Part shown: positions 16,271 through 24,628 of the stretch, piece by piece
Layout of the letters: every line of letters starts with the position of its first letter
Numbering within the stretch: position 1 is the first letter of the stretch
NCBI RefSeq assembly: GCF_051513965.1
Contig: NZ_CP195847.1
Span: 930,001 to 994,000, forward strand
Reading direction: 5' to 3'
Source of the DNA: Paramicrobacterium sp051513965
GTDB taxonomy: Bacteria; Actinomycetota; Actinomycetes; Actinomycetales; Microbacteriaceae
DNA: 64,000 nucleotides
Position numbers and translations under genes: made by a program
Notes under the pieces: model-generated
Told to the model about the DNA's origin: nothing
Seen by the model: the letters and a program-made list of their open reading frames with translations, nothing else
Databases searched by the model: none

Positions 16271-17503
16271 ATGGTTCAGAACATCCCGTCGCTCGAATCT
16301 CTCGAGAAGGCTCAGCAGCTCGTCGGCCGCGTCGCGCAGCACACGCCCATGGAGAGCTCGCGGTATCTCGCGGAGGTGCTCGGTCAGCCCGTGTACCTGA
16401 AGTGCGAGAACCTGCAGCGGACGGGGTCGTACAAGATCCGCGGCGCCTACAATCGCCTCGCGCAGCTGAGCGAGGAGGAGAAGCAGAAGGGCGTCGTCGC
16501 GGCATCCGCGGGAAACCACGCGCAGGGTGTCGCCTTCGCAGCGCGCGAGCTCGGGATCAAAGCGACGATCTTCATGCCCGTCGGTGTGCCGCTGCCGAAG
16601 CTGCAGGCGACCCGCCGCTACGGCGCAGATGTCGTGCTGCGCGGACATACCGTCACCGAGCCGCTGCGCGCGGCCGCGGAGTACGCCGAGGAGACCGGCG
16701 CAGTGCTCATTCCGCCATTCGATCACATCGACATCGTCACCGGGCAGGGCACCCTCGGCCTCGAGATCCTCGACGATGTGCCGGATGCCTCCACGATCGT
16801 CGTTCCGATCGGCGGTGGAGGGCTCATCGCCGGAGTCGCCGCCGCAGCGAAGCAGCGCGCAGAGCGCGAGGGTCGGAGCATCCGAGTCGTCGGAGTGCAG
16901 TCGCAGAACGCCGCAGCCTACCCGCCGTCGCTCGCGGAGGGGCACCCTGTCGACATCGAGATCCAGCCCACCATCGCGGACGGCATCGCCGTCAGTCGAC
17001 CGGGAGCGCTCAACTTCGACCTGATCAGAGAGCTCGTCGATGATGTCGTAACGGTCAGTGAGGACGAGATCGCGAAGGCCCTCCTGATGCTGCTTGAGCG
17101 GGCCAAGCTGGTCGTCGAACCCGCCGGTGCCGTCACGGTCGCGGCGATCATCGAGGGGCGCGTGAACGCGACCGGCCCTACGGTCGCGATCCTGTCCGGC
17201 GGCAACATCGATCCGCTGCTGATGCAGCGCGTGGTCGCCCACGGTCTGTCTGCGGCAGACCGCTACATGACGCTCAGGATTCCGCTGCCCGACCGTCCGG
17301 GTCAGCTCGCGCGCATCGCTGAGCTGCTCGCGCAAGCCAACGCGAACGTGGTCGAGGTGCTCCACACGCGCCATGGACAGGGCATGCAGATCAGCGAGGT
17401 CATGATCGACCTCAGTGTCGAGACGCGGGGCGCCGACCACAAGACGAGCGTCGTCGAGACGCTTCGTGCGGCCGGCTACGACCCCGCGATCGTGGAAGGC
17501 TGA
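16271..17503 (+). CDS. ilvA: Threonine ammonia-lyase with ACT domain
   Basis: 410 aa. PLP fold type II: GSYKIRGAYNRL contains the Schiff-base Lys, SAGNHAQGVA binds the substrate carboxylate and PIGGGGLIAG the PLP phosphate. A C-terminal ACT domain (about residues 325-410; RIPLPDRPGQLARIAELL) replaces the longer regulatory domain of E. coli IlvA. It converts threonine to 2-oxobutanoate, the first step to isoleucine, or acts catabolically. ATG follows the AI-2E stop by 3 nt. It converges with greA with a 1-nt gap and no terminator between. Confidence 0.94.
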   Translation: MVQNIPSLESLEKAQQLVGRVAQHTPMESSRYLAEVLGQPVYLKCENLQRTGSYKIRGAYNRLAQLSEEEKQKGVVAASAGNHAQGVAFAARELGIKATIFMPVGVPLPKLQATRRYGADVVLRGHTVTEPLRAAAEYAEETGAVLIPPFDHIDIVTGQGTLGLEILDDVPDASTIVVPIGGGGLIAGVAAAAKQRAEREGRSIRVVGVQSQNAAAYPPSLAEGHPVDIEIQPTIADGIAVSRPGALNFDLIRELVDDVVTVSEDEIAKALLMLLERAKLVVEPAGAVTVAAIIEGRVNATGPTVAILSGGNIDPLLMQRVVAHGLSAADRYMTLRIPLPDRPGQLARIAELLAQANANVVEVLHTRHGQGMQISEVMIDLSVETRGADHKTSVVETLRAAGYDPAIVEG

Positions 17504-17504
17504 C

Positions 17505-17993
17505 TCAGCCCGTGTAGGCCTCGACGCCGGTGATCTCGACGTCGATCTTCTTGCCGTTCGGGGCCTCGTAGCTGGTCTTGTCGCCGACCTTGAGGCCGAT
17601 GATCGCGCCGCCAAGCGGGCTCTGCTCGCTGTAGACGTCCAGGTCGGAGTCGCCGGCGATCTCGCGGCTGCCGAGGAGGAACTTCTCGTCGCCCCCTGCG
17701 ACGACAGCGCTGATCACGGTTCCGGGCTGCACGGTTCCGTCAGCCTCGGGAGCCTCGCTCACCGTCGCGGTGCGAAGCAGCTCGGTGAGGGTGCGGATGC
17801 GGGCCTCCTGTTTGCCCTGTTCATCCTTCGCGGCGTGGTAGCCGCCGTTCTCCTTGAGGTCTCCCTCTTCGCGCGCCGCCTCGATGCGCTTGGCGATCTC
17901 TTCGCGCCCGACCGTCGACAGGTGCTCAAGTTCAGCCTGGAGGCGGTCGTACGCCTCCTGGGTGAGGAACGTGACCTGTGAAGCATCAGTCAT
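17505..17993 (-). CDS. greA: Transcription elongation factor GreA
   Basis: 162 aa from ATG 17993, preceded by AGGGAG at normal spacing. The N-terminal coiled coil (LTQEAYDRLQAELEHLS...IEAAREEGDLKENGGYHAAKDEQ) carries the acidic tip that enters the RNA polymerase secondary channel to trigger transcript cleavage. The C-terminal FKBP-like domain has SPLGGAIIGLKVGD. Usual length for the family. Confidence 0.97.
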   Translation of the reverse strand: MTDASQVTFLTQEAYDRLQAELEHLSTVGREEIAKRIEAAREEGDLKENGGYHAAKDEQGKQEARIRTLTELLRTATVSEAPEADGTVQPGTVISAVVAGGDEKFLLGSREIAGDSDLDVYSEQSPLGGAIIGLKVGDKTSYEAPNGKKIDVEITGVEAYTG

Positions 17994-18017
17994 TGGGAAC
18001 TCCCTACACAAGAACAG

Positions 18018-18041
18018 GCGCCCTGACGTCCGTCAGGGCGC
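18018..18041 (-). terminator. Hairpin between DUF4307 gene and greA
   Basis: An 11-bp perfect stem (18018-18028/18031-18041) lies about 35 nt after the DUF4307 stop and upstream of greA, so greA probably has its own promoter. Confidence 0.65.
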
Positions 18042-18076
18042 GTTGAACCAACCCACAGCGTGGGTATCAGAAGAGC

Positions 18077-18511
18077 TTAAGGCAGCCAGCAGCGGTAAAT
18101 CAAACCTGTTGTGGCCTCGTCGACGGTGCGAACCGTGTCGGTGTACTGGGTGGTTCGAGTCTCGGATGCCGGAATCGTCACGATCTTCCAGCCCACGATC
18201 GAGTGCTGTTCGTCCTGCGCCTGGAGTGCGCACATCGTGGTCGTGTCGTGGTCGACAGTGATCTGGTAAGTGATCTCAACCGTCTGTTCGTCGACGATCG
18301 TGTGTGCGATGTCCTTGGCCTCGAGCTGGGCACCGGGAACGAGCAGCCCGGCCCAAACGGCCCACGCGACGAAGACGACCGTGATGAAAGCGGCCAGAGC
18401 CCACAGCGTCACCTTCAGGCGGACGCGGCTCGTGCGCGTGTTGCCGTACCTTTCGTCAAGCCGCTGAGACGGCGAAGAGGCTGCCGCCGAGGCATCCTGA
18501 CGGTCAGTCAT
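18077..18511 (-). CDS. DUF4307 domain membrane protein
   Basis: 144 aa from ATG 18511 (GGTGGAG 4 nt upstream). It has the LDERYG motif typical of DUF4307, one membrane helix (residues ~33-55) and an outer beta-rich domain with two Cys (TMCALQAQDEQ and YRCWLP) that may pair. DUF4307 genes commonly sit next to greA and mca in actinobacteria, as here; the function is unknown. Confidence 0.85.
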   Translation of the reverse strand: MTDRQDASAAASSPSQRLDERYGNTRTSRVRLKVTLWALAAFITVVFVAWAVWAGLLVPGAQLEAKDIAHTIVDEQTVEITYQITVDHDTTTMCALQAQDEQHSIVGWKIVTIPASETRTTQYTDTVRTVDEATTGLIYRCWLP

Positions 18512-18586
18512 CTGCTCCACCTGCACCTGCCACTGAAACGATTAGTCTTGTACAAGGTTATTCGCTCCTACCTGAAAGCAGGCCCC

Positions 18587-19453
18587 GTGACGTATCGCCT
18601 CCTGACTGTCCATGCGCATCCCGACGACGAGTCGTCGAAGGGCTCAGCGACCCTGGCGTATTACGCCGACCGGGGCGTGGAGACGATGGTGGTCAGCTGC
18701 ACCGGCGGCGAAGGCGGAGACCTCCTCAACCCGGCCCTCGCGGACGTCGCGCAGATCGAGCGCGACATGGCCGGATTCCGGCGTCGCGAGATGGCCGCCG
18801 CGCAGGAGATCCTCGGCTGCCAGCACCGGTGGCTCGGCTACCACGACTCTGGAATGGCCCGTGAAGACGGCACGCTTCCTCCCGGCTCGTTCGCTTCGAT
18901 CCCCGTTCGGATCTCGGCGGAGCCCCTCGTGCGCATCATCCGCGAATTCCGTCCACACGTGCTCATCACCTATGACGAGAACGGCGGGTACCCGCATCCT
19001 GATCACATTCGCTGCCACGAGGTTTCGATGGCGGCGTTCGACGCCGCCGCCGACCCGGCCGAGTATCCCGATGCGGGGGAGCCGTGGAGCGTCTCGAAGG
19101 TCTACTACGACCACATCTTCAACTATCCGCGGGTCAAGGCCAACTACGACATGCTCATGGCGGAGACGCCGGAGGACCCTCTCGCCGAGCGTCTGGGCGA
19201 GATGCTCAGCTGGCGCAAGGGGAAGGAAGACCGCTCGACCACTCATATTCCGTGCGGTGATTTCTTTGAGGTGAGGGATGCCGCGCTGCGCGCCCACGCT
19301 TCGCAGGTGCCCGACGACAGCCCGTTCTTCTTCTGGTCCAATGATCTGCAGCGTCGTGCCTGGCCGTACGAAGACTACGAGCTGGCTCGCTCGCGCGTGG
19401 ATGCGCCCGAGGACGAACACGACTTCTTCGCAGGAATCGAGGACAACGAATGA
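18587..19453 (+). CDS. mca: Mycothiol S-conjugate amidase
   Basis: 288 aa. The MshB/Mca deacetylase fold is shown by the zinc motif VHAHPDDESSKG near the N-terminus and GGYPHPDHIRCHEV, which supplies the second His. Mca hydrolyses mycothiol adducts, releasing a mercapturic acid that is exported, so it serves detoxification of electrophiles; its presence implies the host makes mycothiol. The GTG follows GAAAGCAGG. The next small gene overlaps by 4 nt. Confidence 0.93.
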   Translation: MTYRLLTVHAHPDDESSKGSATLAYYADRGVETMVVSCTGGEGGDLLNPALADVAQIERDMAGFRRREMAAAQEILGCQHRWLGYHDSGMAREDGTLPPGSFASIPVRISAEPLVRIIREFRPHVLITYDENGGYPHPDHIRCHEVSMAAFDAAADPAEYPDAGEPWSVSKVYYDHIFNYPRVKANYDMLMAETPEDPLAERLGEMLSWRKGKEDRSTTHIPCGDFFEVRDAALRAHASQVPDDSPFFFWSNDLQRRAWPYEDYELARSRVDAPEDEHDFFAGIEDNE

Positions 19454-19713
19454 GCCCCATCGAGGTGCTGCTGGCCGAGACGTCGACGCCGTCTCCGACT
19501 CCGACGCCCGGGTTCGACCCGAACTCGGTCACGCCGGGCGTGATCGGCTTCGTCGCGATCTTCGTGGTCGCCCTCGTGGTGGTACTGCTCATCTTCGACA
19601 TGGTTCGTCGCGTTCGCCGCGTGAACTACCGTGCACAGGTGAACGAGGAGCTCGACGCGGAAGAGCGTCGCCGGGCGAACGGCGAAGACGGGCCGCAGAA
19701 CCCTCAGGGGTAG
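19450..19713 (+). CDS. Small single-TM protein
   Basis: 87 aa, start codon within the mca stop (ATGA). A short Thr/Pro-rich N-terminus is followed by one membrane helix (residues ~30-52) and a charged cytoplasmic tail (NEELDAEERRRANGE). Small proteins of this form often follow mca in Microbacteriaceae, but I know of no function. The last 10 nt overlap the convergent TrhA gene. Confidence 0.8.
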   Translation: MSPIEVLLAETSTPSPTPTPGFDPNSVTPGVIGFVAIFVVALVVVLLIFDMVRRVRRVNYRAQVNEELDAEERRRANGEDGPQNPQG

Positions 19714-20435
19714 AGCGGCTTCAGCGCGATCAGCAGGATCGCCGTCCAGTGGCACAGGAACGCGAGGACCGTGCACACGTGGAAGATCTCGTGGAAACCG
19801 AACGTTCCCGGCCACGGGTTCGGTCGCTTGAAGCCGTACACAACGGCACCGACCGTGTAGAGAAGACCGCCGCAGATCACGAGCACCATCGTTGCGATGT
19901 TGGCGTTCGCGATATCGACGAGATAGGCGACTGCTGCCCAGCCGAGAGCGACGTACAGCGGCACATACAGCCAACGTGGCGCGCCCGTCCAGAACACACG
20001 GAATCCGATGCCGAGCAGTGCCCCAGCCCAGACGATGATGAGAAGCAGGATGCCTTTGTTGGGCGGCAGCGCCACGACGGCGATGGGCGTGTAGGTTCCC
20101 GCGATCAGCAGGAAGATGTTGGCGTGGTCGAGGCGACGGAAGATGATCTTCGTCTTCGGTTTCCACGGGATGCGGTGATAGAGCGCGGAGATGCCGAACA
20201 GCAGGAGGGACGAGGCCATGAACACGGCGCTCGCCCATTTTGCCGGTGTCGAACCGGCGAGAACGATCAGCACGATTCCTGCAGCGACAGCGACGGGGAA
20301 GGTGCCGGCATGGATCCACCCACGCCAGCGCGGTTTGGGCTCCTGCGGGTGGGCCGCGGCATCCTCGATGAGGGGGATGTTAGGGAGGTCGTATCCGGCA
20401 GTGTCTGTGGATTCGACGGGAGGGCGACGCGTCAT
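19704..20435 (-). CDS. trhA: Hemolysin III/TrhA family membrane protein (PAQR)
   Basis: 243 aa, about seven membrane helices. The family residues are present: ALYHRIPWKPKTKIIFRRLDHANIFLLIAGTYTP split over helices 2-3 (His and Asp-His positions), and FGFHEIFHVCTVLAFLCHW with the two His of the last metal-site helix. Named for a cytolytic homologue; related bacterial proteins affect membrane homeostasis. ATG 20435 chosen because the residues upstream lack family similarity. Confidence 0.9.
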   Translation of the reverse strand: MTRRPPVESTDTAGYDLPNIPLIEDAAAHPQEPKPRWRGWIHAGTFPVAVAAGIVLIVLAGSTPAKWASAVFMASSLLLFGISALYHRIPWKPKTKIIFRRLDHANIFLLIAGTYTPIAVVALPPNKGILLLIIVWAGALLGIGFRVFWTGAPRWLYVPLYVALGWAAVAYLVDIANANIATMVLVICGGLLYTVGAVVYGFKRPNPWPGTFGFHEIFHVCTVLAFLCHWTAILLIALKPLYP

Positions 20436-20483
20436 GAGCCAAGAATACGGCAGGCGCCTGTGAAGCCGTTCGCGAACGTGCAC

Positions 20484-20489
20484 TAACGT
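20484..20489 (+). promoter_or_regulatory. -10 box (TAACGT) for leaderless uppS
   Basis: TAACGT ends 6 nt before the GTG at 20496. Confidence 0.45.
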
Positions 20490-20495
20490 ATCTGT

Positions 20496-21281
20496 GTGAA
20501 GAACACCCAGCAACGGATAGGGCGAGGACTTCTCTATAACCTCTATCAGAAGCGTCTGCGGCGCGATCTCAGCCCGGAGATGATGCCCCACCACGTGGCG
20601 ATGATCATCGATGGCAACCGCCGCTGGGCGAAGCAGCTCGGGCTGGCGACGGCCGCCCACGGGCACCGTGCGGGCGCCGCGAAGATGCGGGAGTTCCTGA
20701 CCTGGTGCGATGACCTCGGCATCGAGGTCGTGACGCTGTATCTACTGTCGAGCGACAACCTGCAGAATCGCTCTGATGCTGAGATCAGCGACCTCATCGA
20801 GATCATCGCCGACCTCGCCGATGACCTCTCCCGTTATCGAGACTGGCGCATCAAGCACGTCGGCAACAGCTCGTGTCTTCCCGATCAGCTGACGGCGGTG
20901 CTGGATGCCGCGGAGCATCGCACCGCGGGCAAGAAGGGGCTGCACATCAATCTCGCCGTCGGCTATGGCGGACGCACCGAGATCGTGGACGCGATGCGGG
21001 AGATCGTGCGCGAGCATCAGAACGACGGCAGGAGCCTCGAAGAACTCGCCGACACTCTGACGCCCGACATGATCGGTGAGCACCTTTACACAGGGGGACA
21101 GCCCGATCCGGATCTCGTGATCCGCACGTCGGGGGAGCAGCGCCTGTCGGACTTCATGCTGTGGCAGAGCGCCCACAGCGAGTTCTACTTCATGGAGGCG
21201 TTGGGCCCCGACCTCCGCGAAGTGGACTTCCTGCGCGCGGTCCGCGACTACGCAGGTCGGAGCAGGCGTTTCGGAGGGTGA
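20496..21281 (+). CDS. uppS: Isoprenyl transferase (cis-prenyltransferase)
   Basis: 261 aa. Motifs run in family order: VAMIIDGNRRWAKQLG with the catalytic Asp, GHRAGA, LSSDNLQNR, GYGGRTEIVDAMR and DLVIRTSGEQRLSDFMLWQ. It extends allylic diphosphates with isopentenyl diphosphate in cis configuration to make the polyprenyl carrier for cell-wall precursors. Actinobacteria often have two such enzymes (Z-FPP and decaprenyl/undecaprenyl types); I cannot tell which this is. The downstream aminotransferase starts 1 nt after its stop. Confidence 0.93.
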   Translation: MKNTQQRIGRGLLYNLYQKRLRRDLSPEMMPHHVAMIIDGNRRWAKQLGLATAAHGHRAGAAKMREFLTWCDDLGIEVVTLYLLSSDNLQNRSDAEISDLIEIIADLADDLSRYRDWRIKHVGNSSCLPDQLTAVLDAAEHRTAGKKGLHINLAVGYGGRTEIVDAMREIVREHQNDGRSLEELADTLTPDMIGEHLYTGGQPDPDLVIRTSGEQRLSDFMLWQSAHSEFYFMEALGPDLREVDFLRAVRDYAGRSRRFGG

Positions 21282-21282
21282 T

Positions 21283-22404
21283 GTGACGACGATCGAAGAT
21301 TTCCGTCGGGGGTTCGACGACGAGCCCGGCTACCTGAACTACGCATCTGTCGGGCCGCTGTCCGGAACCGTTCGCGAGGAGCTGCGCGCTGAATACGATT
21401 CGCTCGCGCGGATGCGATTCGGTGCGGTCGGCCGGGCGCTCGCTCAGCAGGAGAGACTCGCGGATGCCGTCAGCGCGATGACCGGCCTTGAGGCCGAAGG
21501 CGTCGTTCCTGTGCCGAACACGAGCATGGGCCTCATGAGTGTCTTCTTCGGGCTCGACGGGCACGTCGTGATGTCGCGTGACGAGTTCCCGAGCATGACG
21601 ACGGCGGCGGTTCGTGCGCAGGAGACCCGCGACCGCCTGTCGATCACGTGGATCGACGGTGCTGCCGGACACATGAGCGCTGACGTCGTGTCACAGGCGC
21701 TGGGCGGAGACGTGACCGCTGTCGCAGTCGCACTCGTCGATGCGCGCACCGGTTTCTGCACCGACCTCGCGGCGATTAGGGACGTCATCGGCGACCGGCT
21801 TCTGATCGTCGATGCGATCCAAGGCGCGGGTCTCGTCGACGCGGATTACTCTGCCGCCGACGTGGTTGTCACGGGCGGCCAGAAGTGGCTGCGCGCGGGG
21901 TGGGGAACCGGGTTCCTCGCGCTGAGCGATCGTGCCCTCGAACGGCTGCAGCCGGTGATCTCCGGCTACACCGGAACCGTCGAGGACGAGCCCTGGGGCC
22001 ACGTGCCGGAGCCCGCCGTGGGATCAGCGCGTGCGTTCAGCGTGACGCGGCCCGACTTCGTGGCGTGCGCTCGCCTCGCGGCATCCATCGAAGAGACCAA
22101 TGCAGTCGGCATCACAGCGATTCAGGATGCCGCGCTCGACCGCACCGACGAGGCGATCGACCTGCTCGATGAGGTCGGGCTGCCCCTTGTATCGCCGCGC
22201 CGACGAGAGAACCGTTCGGGAATCGTGGTCGTACGCCCCGAGGAGAGCCAGCTCGGAGCCCTGGGGGCTGCGTTGCACAACACGGGGCTGACGACCACCA
22301 CCCGCGGAGACACGGTGCGCTTCAGCATCCATGCGGGAACCGAAGACGCCACCATGCGCATGCTGAGGCAGGCGCTTCTGGTGTTCCGCTCGTCCGCAAC
22401 GTGA
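21283..22404 (+). CDS. Class V aminotransferase-fold PLP enzyme
   Basis: 373 aa. Fold type I, class V: LIVDAIQGAGLVDADYSAADVVVTGGQKWLRAGWGTGFL (in pieces) gives the PLP Asp and the Schiff-base Lys in GGQKW. Resembles cysteine desulfurase-like/isopenicillin epimerase-like enzymes, with no desulfurase active-site Cys loop evident. Substrate unknown. The GTG start lies directly after uppS, with AGGGTG from the uppS end as a possible ribosome site, so the two are co-transcribed. Confidence 0.82.
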   Translation: MTTIEDFRRGFDDEPGYLNYASVGPLSGTVREELRAEYDSLARMRFGAVGRALAQQERLADAVSAMTGLEAEGVVPVPNTSMGLMSVFFGLDGHVVMSRDEFPSMTTAAVRAQETRDRLSITWIDGAAGHMSADVVSQALGGDVTAVAVALVDARTGFCTDLAAIRDVIGDRLLIVDAIQGAGLVDADYSAADVVVTGGQKWLRAGWGTGFLALSDRALERLQPVISGYTGTVEDEPWGHVPEPAVGSARAFSVTRPDFVACARLAASIEETNAVGITAIQDAALDRTDEAIDLLDEVGLPLVSPRRRENRSGIVVVRPEESQLGALGAALHNTGLTTTTRGDTVRFSIHAGTEDATMRMLRQALLVFRSSAT

Positions 22405-22479
22405 TGTTCACTCATTCGTCACCGCGAATCGCGGCGTGGCGACGGTCGCCGCTGGAGAGGGAGACGTAGCGTCAGGCAT

Positions 22480-22498
22480 ATCAGGTGCATCACCTGAT
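22480..22498. repeat. Inverted repeat upstream of phoH
   Basis: Perfect 8-bp arms (ATCAGGTG and CACCTGAT) with a 3-nt spacer lie in the 178-nt gap before phoH. It could be a transcription-factor operator or a short hairpin; it lacks the size of the terminators seen elsewhere here. Confidence 0.4.
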
Positions 22499-22582
22499 CG
22501 AGCCGGCCGGAAGTTCGACTCGAATGGTACGGACGGCCCGCCGAGAGATCCGAGCGACATCCGCTCGGGGTAGGAGCCTGAC

Positions 22583-23953
22583 GTGACTGCCAGCGAAACC
22601 ACGCAGAGAGTTCCCGACATCGACCGGCGTTCGCACGCTGCTTCCGATTCATCGACGAAGCAGACGCAGCGAACCTACGTGCTCGATACCTCGGTTCTGC
22701 TGTCCGATCCGCGCGCGCTGTTCCGCTTCGCGGAGCACGACGTGGTGATTCCCGTCGTCGTGATCGGCGAACTCGAGAAAAAACGCCACGATCCTGAGAT
22801 CGGGTACTTCGCCCGGCAGGCGCTGCGGCTTCTCGACGAGCTGCGCGTGACCCACGGGCGGCTCGACTTTCCCGTCCCCGTGGGCGAGGGAGGGAGCCTG
22901 CGAGTCGAGCTCAACCACAGCAACATGACCGTTCTGCCCAGCGGGCTGCAACTGGGAGACAACGACTCCCGCATCCTCGCCGTCGCACAGAACCTCTCGA
23001 ATGACGGACTCGACGTCACGGTCGTCTCGAAAGACCTTCCGATGCGCGTCAAGGCATCCTCGATCGGCCTCTCCGCCGAGGAGTATCGCCACGAACTCGC
23101 AGGCGACGACAGCTGGGCCGGCCTGTCCCGGGTGTACGTGGGTGCGGACGAGATGGCGTCGATGTACGAGAACGATGAGCTCCCGTCGGAGCACATCACG
23201 GGGCTGCCGACCAACACGGGTCTCGTCGTCCACTCCGAGCGCGGTTCAGCGCTCGGGCGGGTGATGCCCGACGGCACGGCGAGGCTCGTGAACGGAGACC
23301 GGGAGATCTTCGGCCTTCGGGGTCGCTCGGCGGAGCAGCGACTCGCGATCGATCTGCTGCTCGATCCGAGCGTCGGCATCGTGTCGTTGGGAGGGCGAGC
23401 CGGAACGGGGAAGTCCGCGCTCGCACTCTGCGCCGGTCTCGAAGCCGTGCTGGAACGCCAGATGCACCGCAAGATCATGGTCTTCCGGCCTCTGTACGCC
23501 GTTGGCGGGCAGGAACTCGGATACCTTCCGGGAGATCAGGGCGACAAAATGAACCCGTGGGGGCAGGCGGTCTACGACACGCTCGGCTCGGTCGTCTCGC
23601 AGAACGTCGTCGATGAGGTGATCGAGCGGGGGCTCATCGAAGTGCTTCCGCTCACGCACATCCGCGGTCGTTCGCTCCACGACGCCTTCGTGATCGTCGA
23701 CGAGGCGCAGTCGCTCGAGCGGAACGTCCTTTTGACCGTGCTCTCCCGCATCGGACAGAACTCGAGGGTCGTCCTCACCCACGACGTCGCCCAGCGCGAC
23801 AACCTGCGCGTGGGTCGCCACGACGGCGTTGCGTCCGTGATCGAGGCGCTGAAAGGCCAGGCGCTCTTCGGGCACGTCACCCTCACGCGCTCCGAACGCA
23901 GCGCGATTGCGGCGCTCGTCACCGAGATGCTGGAGGGCAACGAGCTCTCGTGA
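22583..23953 (+). CDS. PhoH family protein with N-terminal PIN domain
   Basis: 456 aa. The PIN ribonuclease domain (about residues 30-180) starts TYVLDTSVLLSDPRALF, with further acidic residues at VIGELEKKRHDPE and LGDNDSRILAV. The PhoH ATPase follows from about residue 250 with Walker A LGGRAGTGKSALALCAG and Walker B FVIVDEAQSLE. PhoH2-type PIN-ATPase fusions unwind and cleave RNA. GTG 22583 has TAGGAG upstream. A palindromic terminator follows. Confidence 0.93.
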   Translation: MTASETTQRVPDIDRRSHAASDSSTKQTQRTYVLDTSVLLSDPRALFRFAEHDVVIPVVVIGELEKKRHDPEIGYFARQALRLLDELRVTHGRLDFPVPVGEGGSLRVELNHSNMTVLPSGLQLGDNDSRILAVAQNLSNDGLDVTVVSKDLPMRVKASSIGLSAEEYRHELAGDDSWAGLSRVYVGADEMASMYENDELPSEHITGLPTNTGLVVHSERGSALGRVMPDGTARLVNGDREIFGLRGRSAEQRLAIDLLLDPSVGIVSLGGRAGTGKSALALCAGLEAVLERQMHRKIMVFRPLYAVGGQELGYLPGDQGDKMNPWGQAVYDTLGSVVSQNVVDEVIERGLIEVLPLTHIRGRSLHDAFVIVDEAQSLERNVLLTVLSRIGQNSRVVLTHDVAQRDNLRVGRHDGVASVIEALKGQALFGHVTLTRSERSAIAALVTEMLEGNELS

Positions 23954-23964
23954 GCCACGAGGTT

Positions 23965-23990
23965 GGGTCGGGATGCCGGCATCCCGACCC
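23965..23990 (+). terminator. Palindromic terminator after phoH
   Basis: A perfect 26-bp palindrome (13-nt arms) begins 11 nt after the phoH stop. Confidence 0.75.
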
Positions 23991-24029
23991 CACCTGTGGA
24001 TAACCGCCGCGCCGGTACACGGAAATCAG

Positions 24030-24035
24030 TAGTGT
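24030..24035 (+). promoter_or_regulatory. -10 box (TAGTGT) for a leaderless gene
   Basis: TAGTGT ends 7 nt before ATG 24043; no Shine-Dalgarno sequence is present. Confidence 0.5.
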
Positions 24036-24042
24036 CACGGGC

Positions 24043-24603
24043 ATGACCGAGCAGACACTCGCACGCCCGCGAACGCTGGAACTCATACCGCTCTGCCTCT
24101 CCGCGGCCGCGCTCGCAGTCTTGGTGTTCGCCGCCGTCGGCTGGTCGTGGCTTCTCACAGGGCTGCTCTCGATCGCGGTCGTCACCTGGCCTCTCGCGGC
24201 CACCGACGTCACTCAGCATCGGCTTCCAAACGTGCTCGTGCTGCCGTGCTACCCAGTGGCAGCCGTGTCAATCGCCGCGCACCTTTTCACGACGGGAGCG
24301 TCGCCCGCGCTGCCCCTCATCGTCGCGGGCATCGCGCTCGCGGGCTTCGTGCTCATGCACCTTCTGGGTGGCATGGGAATGGGCGACGTCAAACTCGCGG
24401 GTGTGCTCGGGATGCTTCTCGGAGCGCTCGGCCTCACCTCTGCGATGGTCGGTTTCGCCGCGGCATTCGCCCTCGGCGCGCTCGCCGGTGCGTGGGCGAT
24501 GGCTACCCGGCATCGAGCGGCAACGCATCGCATCCCGTTTGGGCCGTTCCTGCTTGCCGGGTTCTGGATCGGCGTCGCTGCGCACGCCGTCGCTCCCGTC
24601 TGA
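24043..24603 (+). CDS. A24 prepilin peptidase, short form
   Basis: 186 aa, about five membrane helices. The two catalytic Asp of the aspartic prepilin peptidase family appear in ATDVTQHRLPN and MGMGDVKLAGVLG. The N-terminal Cys-rich methylase domain of classical PilD is absent, as in archaeal-type and TadV-type peptidases. It should cut class III signal peptides of pilins at the inner membrane. No pilus genes lie in the window, so its substrates are encoded elsewhere. Confidence 0.87.
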   Translation: MTEQTLARPRTLELIPLCLSAAALAVLVFAAVGWSWLLTGLLSIAVVTWPLAATDVTQHRLPNVLVLPCYPVAAVSIAAHLFTTGASPALPLIVAGIALAGFVLMHLLGGMGMGDVKLAGVLGMLLGALGLTSAMVGFAAAFALGALAGAWAMATRHRAATHRIPFGPFLLAGFWIGVAAHAVAPV

Positions 24604-24616
24604 GCGTCCGACCACC

Positions 24617-24622
24617 TAGGAT
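24617..24622 (+). promoter_or_regulatory. -10 box (TAGGAT) for a leaderless gene
   Basis: TAGGAT ends 6 nt before ATG 24629. Confidence 0.55.
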
Positions 24623-24628
24623 CGTTGC

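Noticed and set aside
15667..17043. 458-aa Arg-rich plus-strand frame
   Set aside because: A frame-shifted shadow of the AI-2E and ilvA genes.
16157..17614. 485-aa minus-strand frame opposite ilvA
   Set aside because: Antisense shadow; ilvA has all catalytic motifs.
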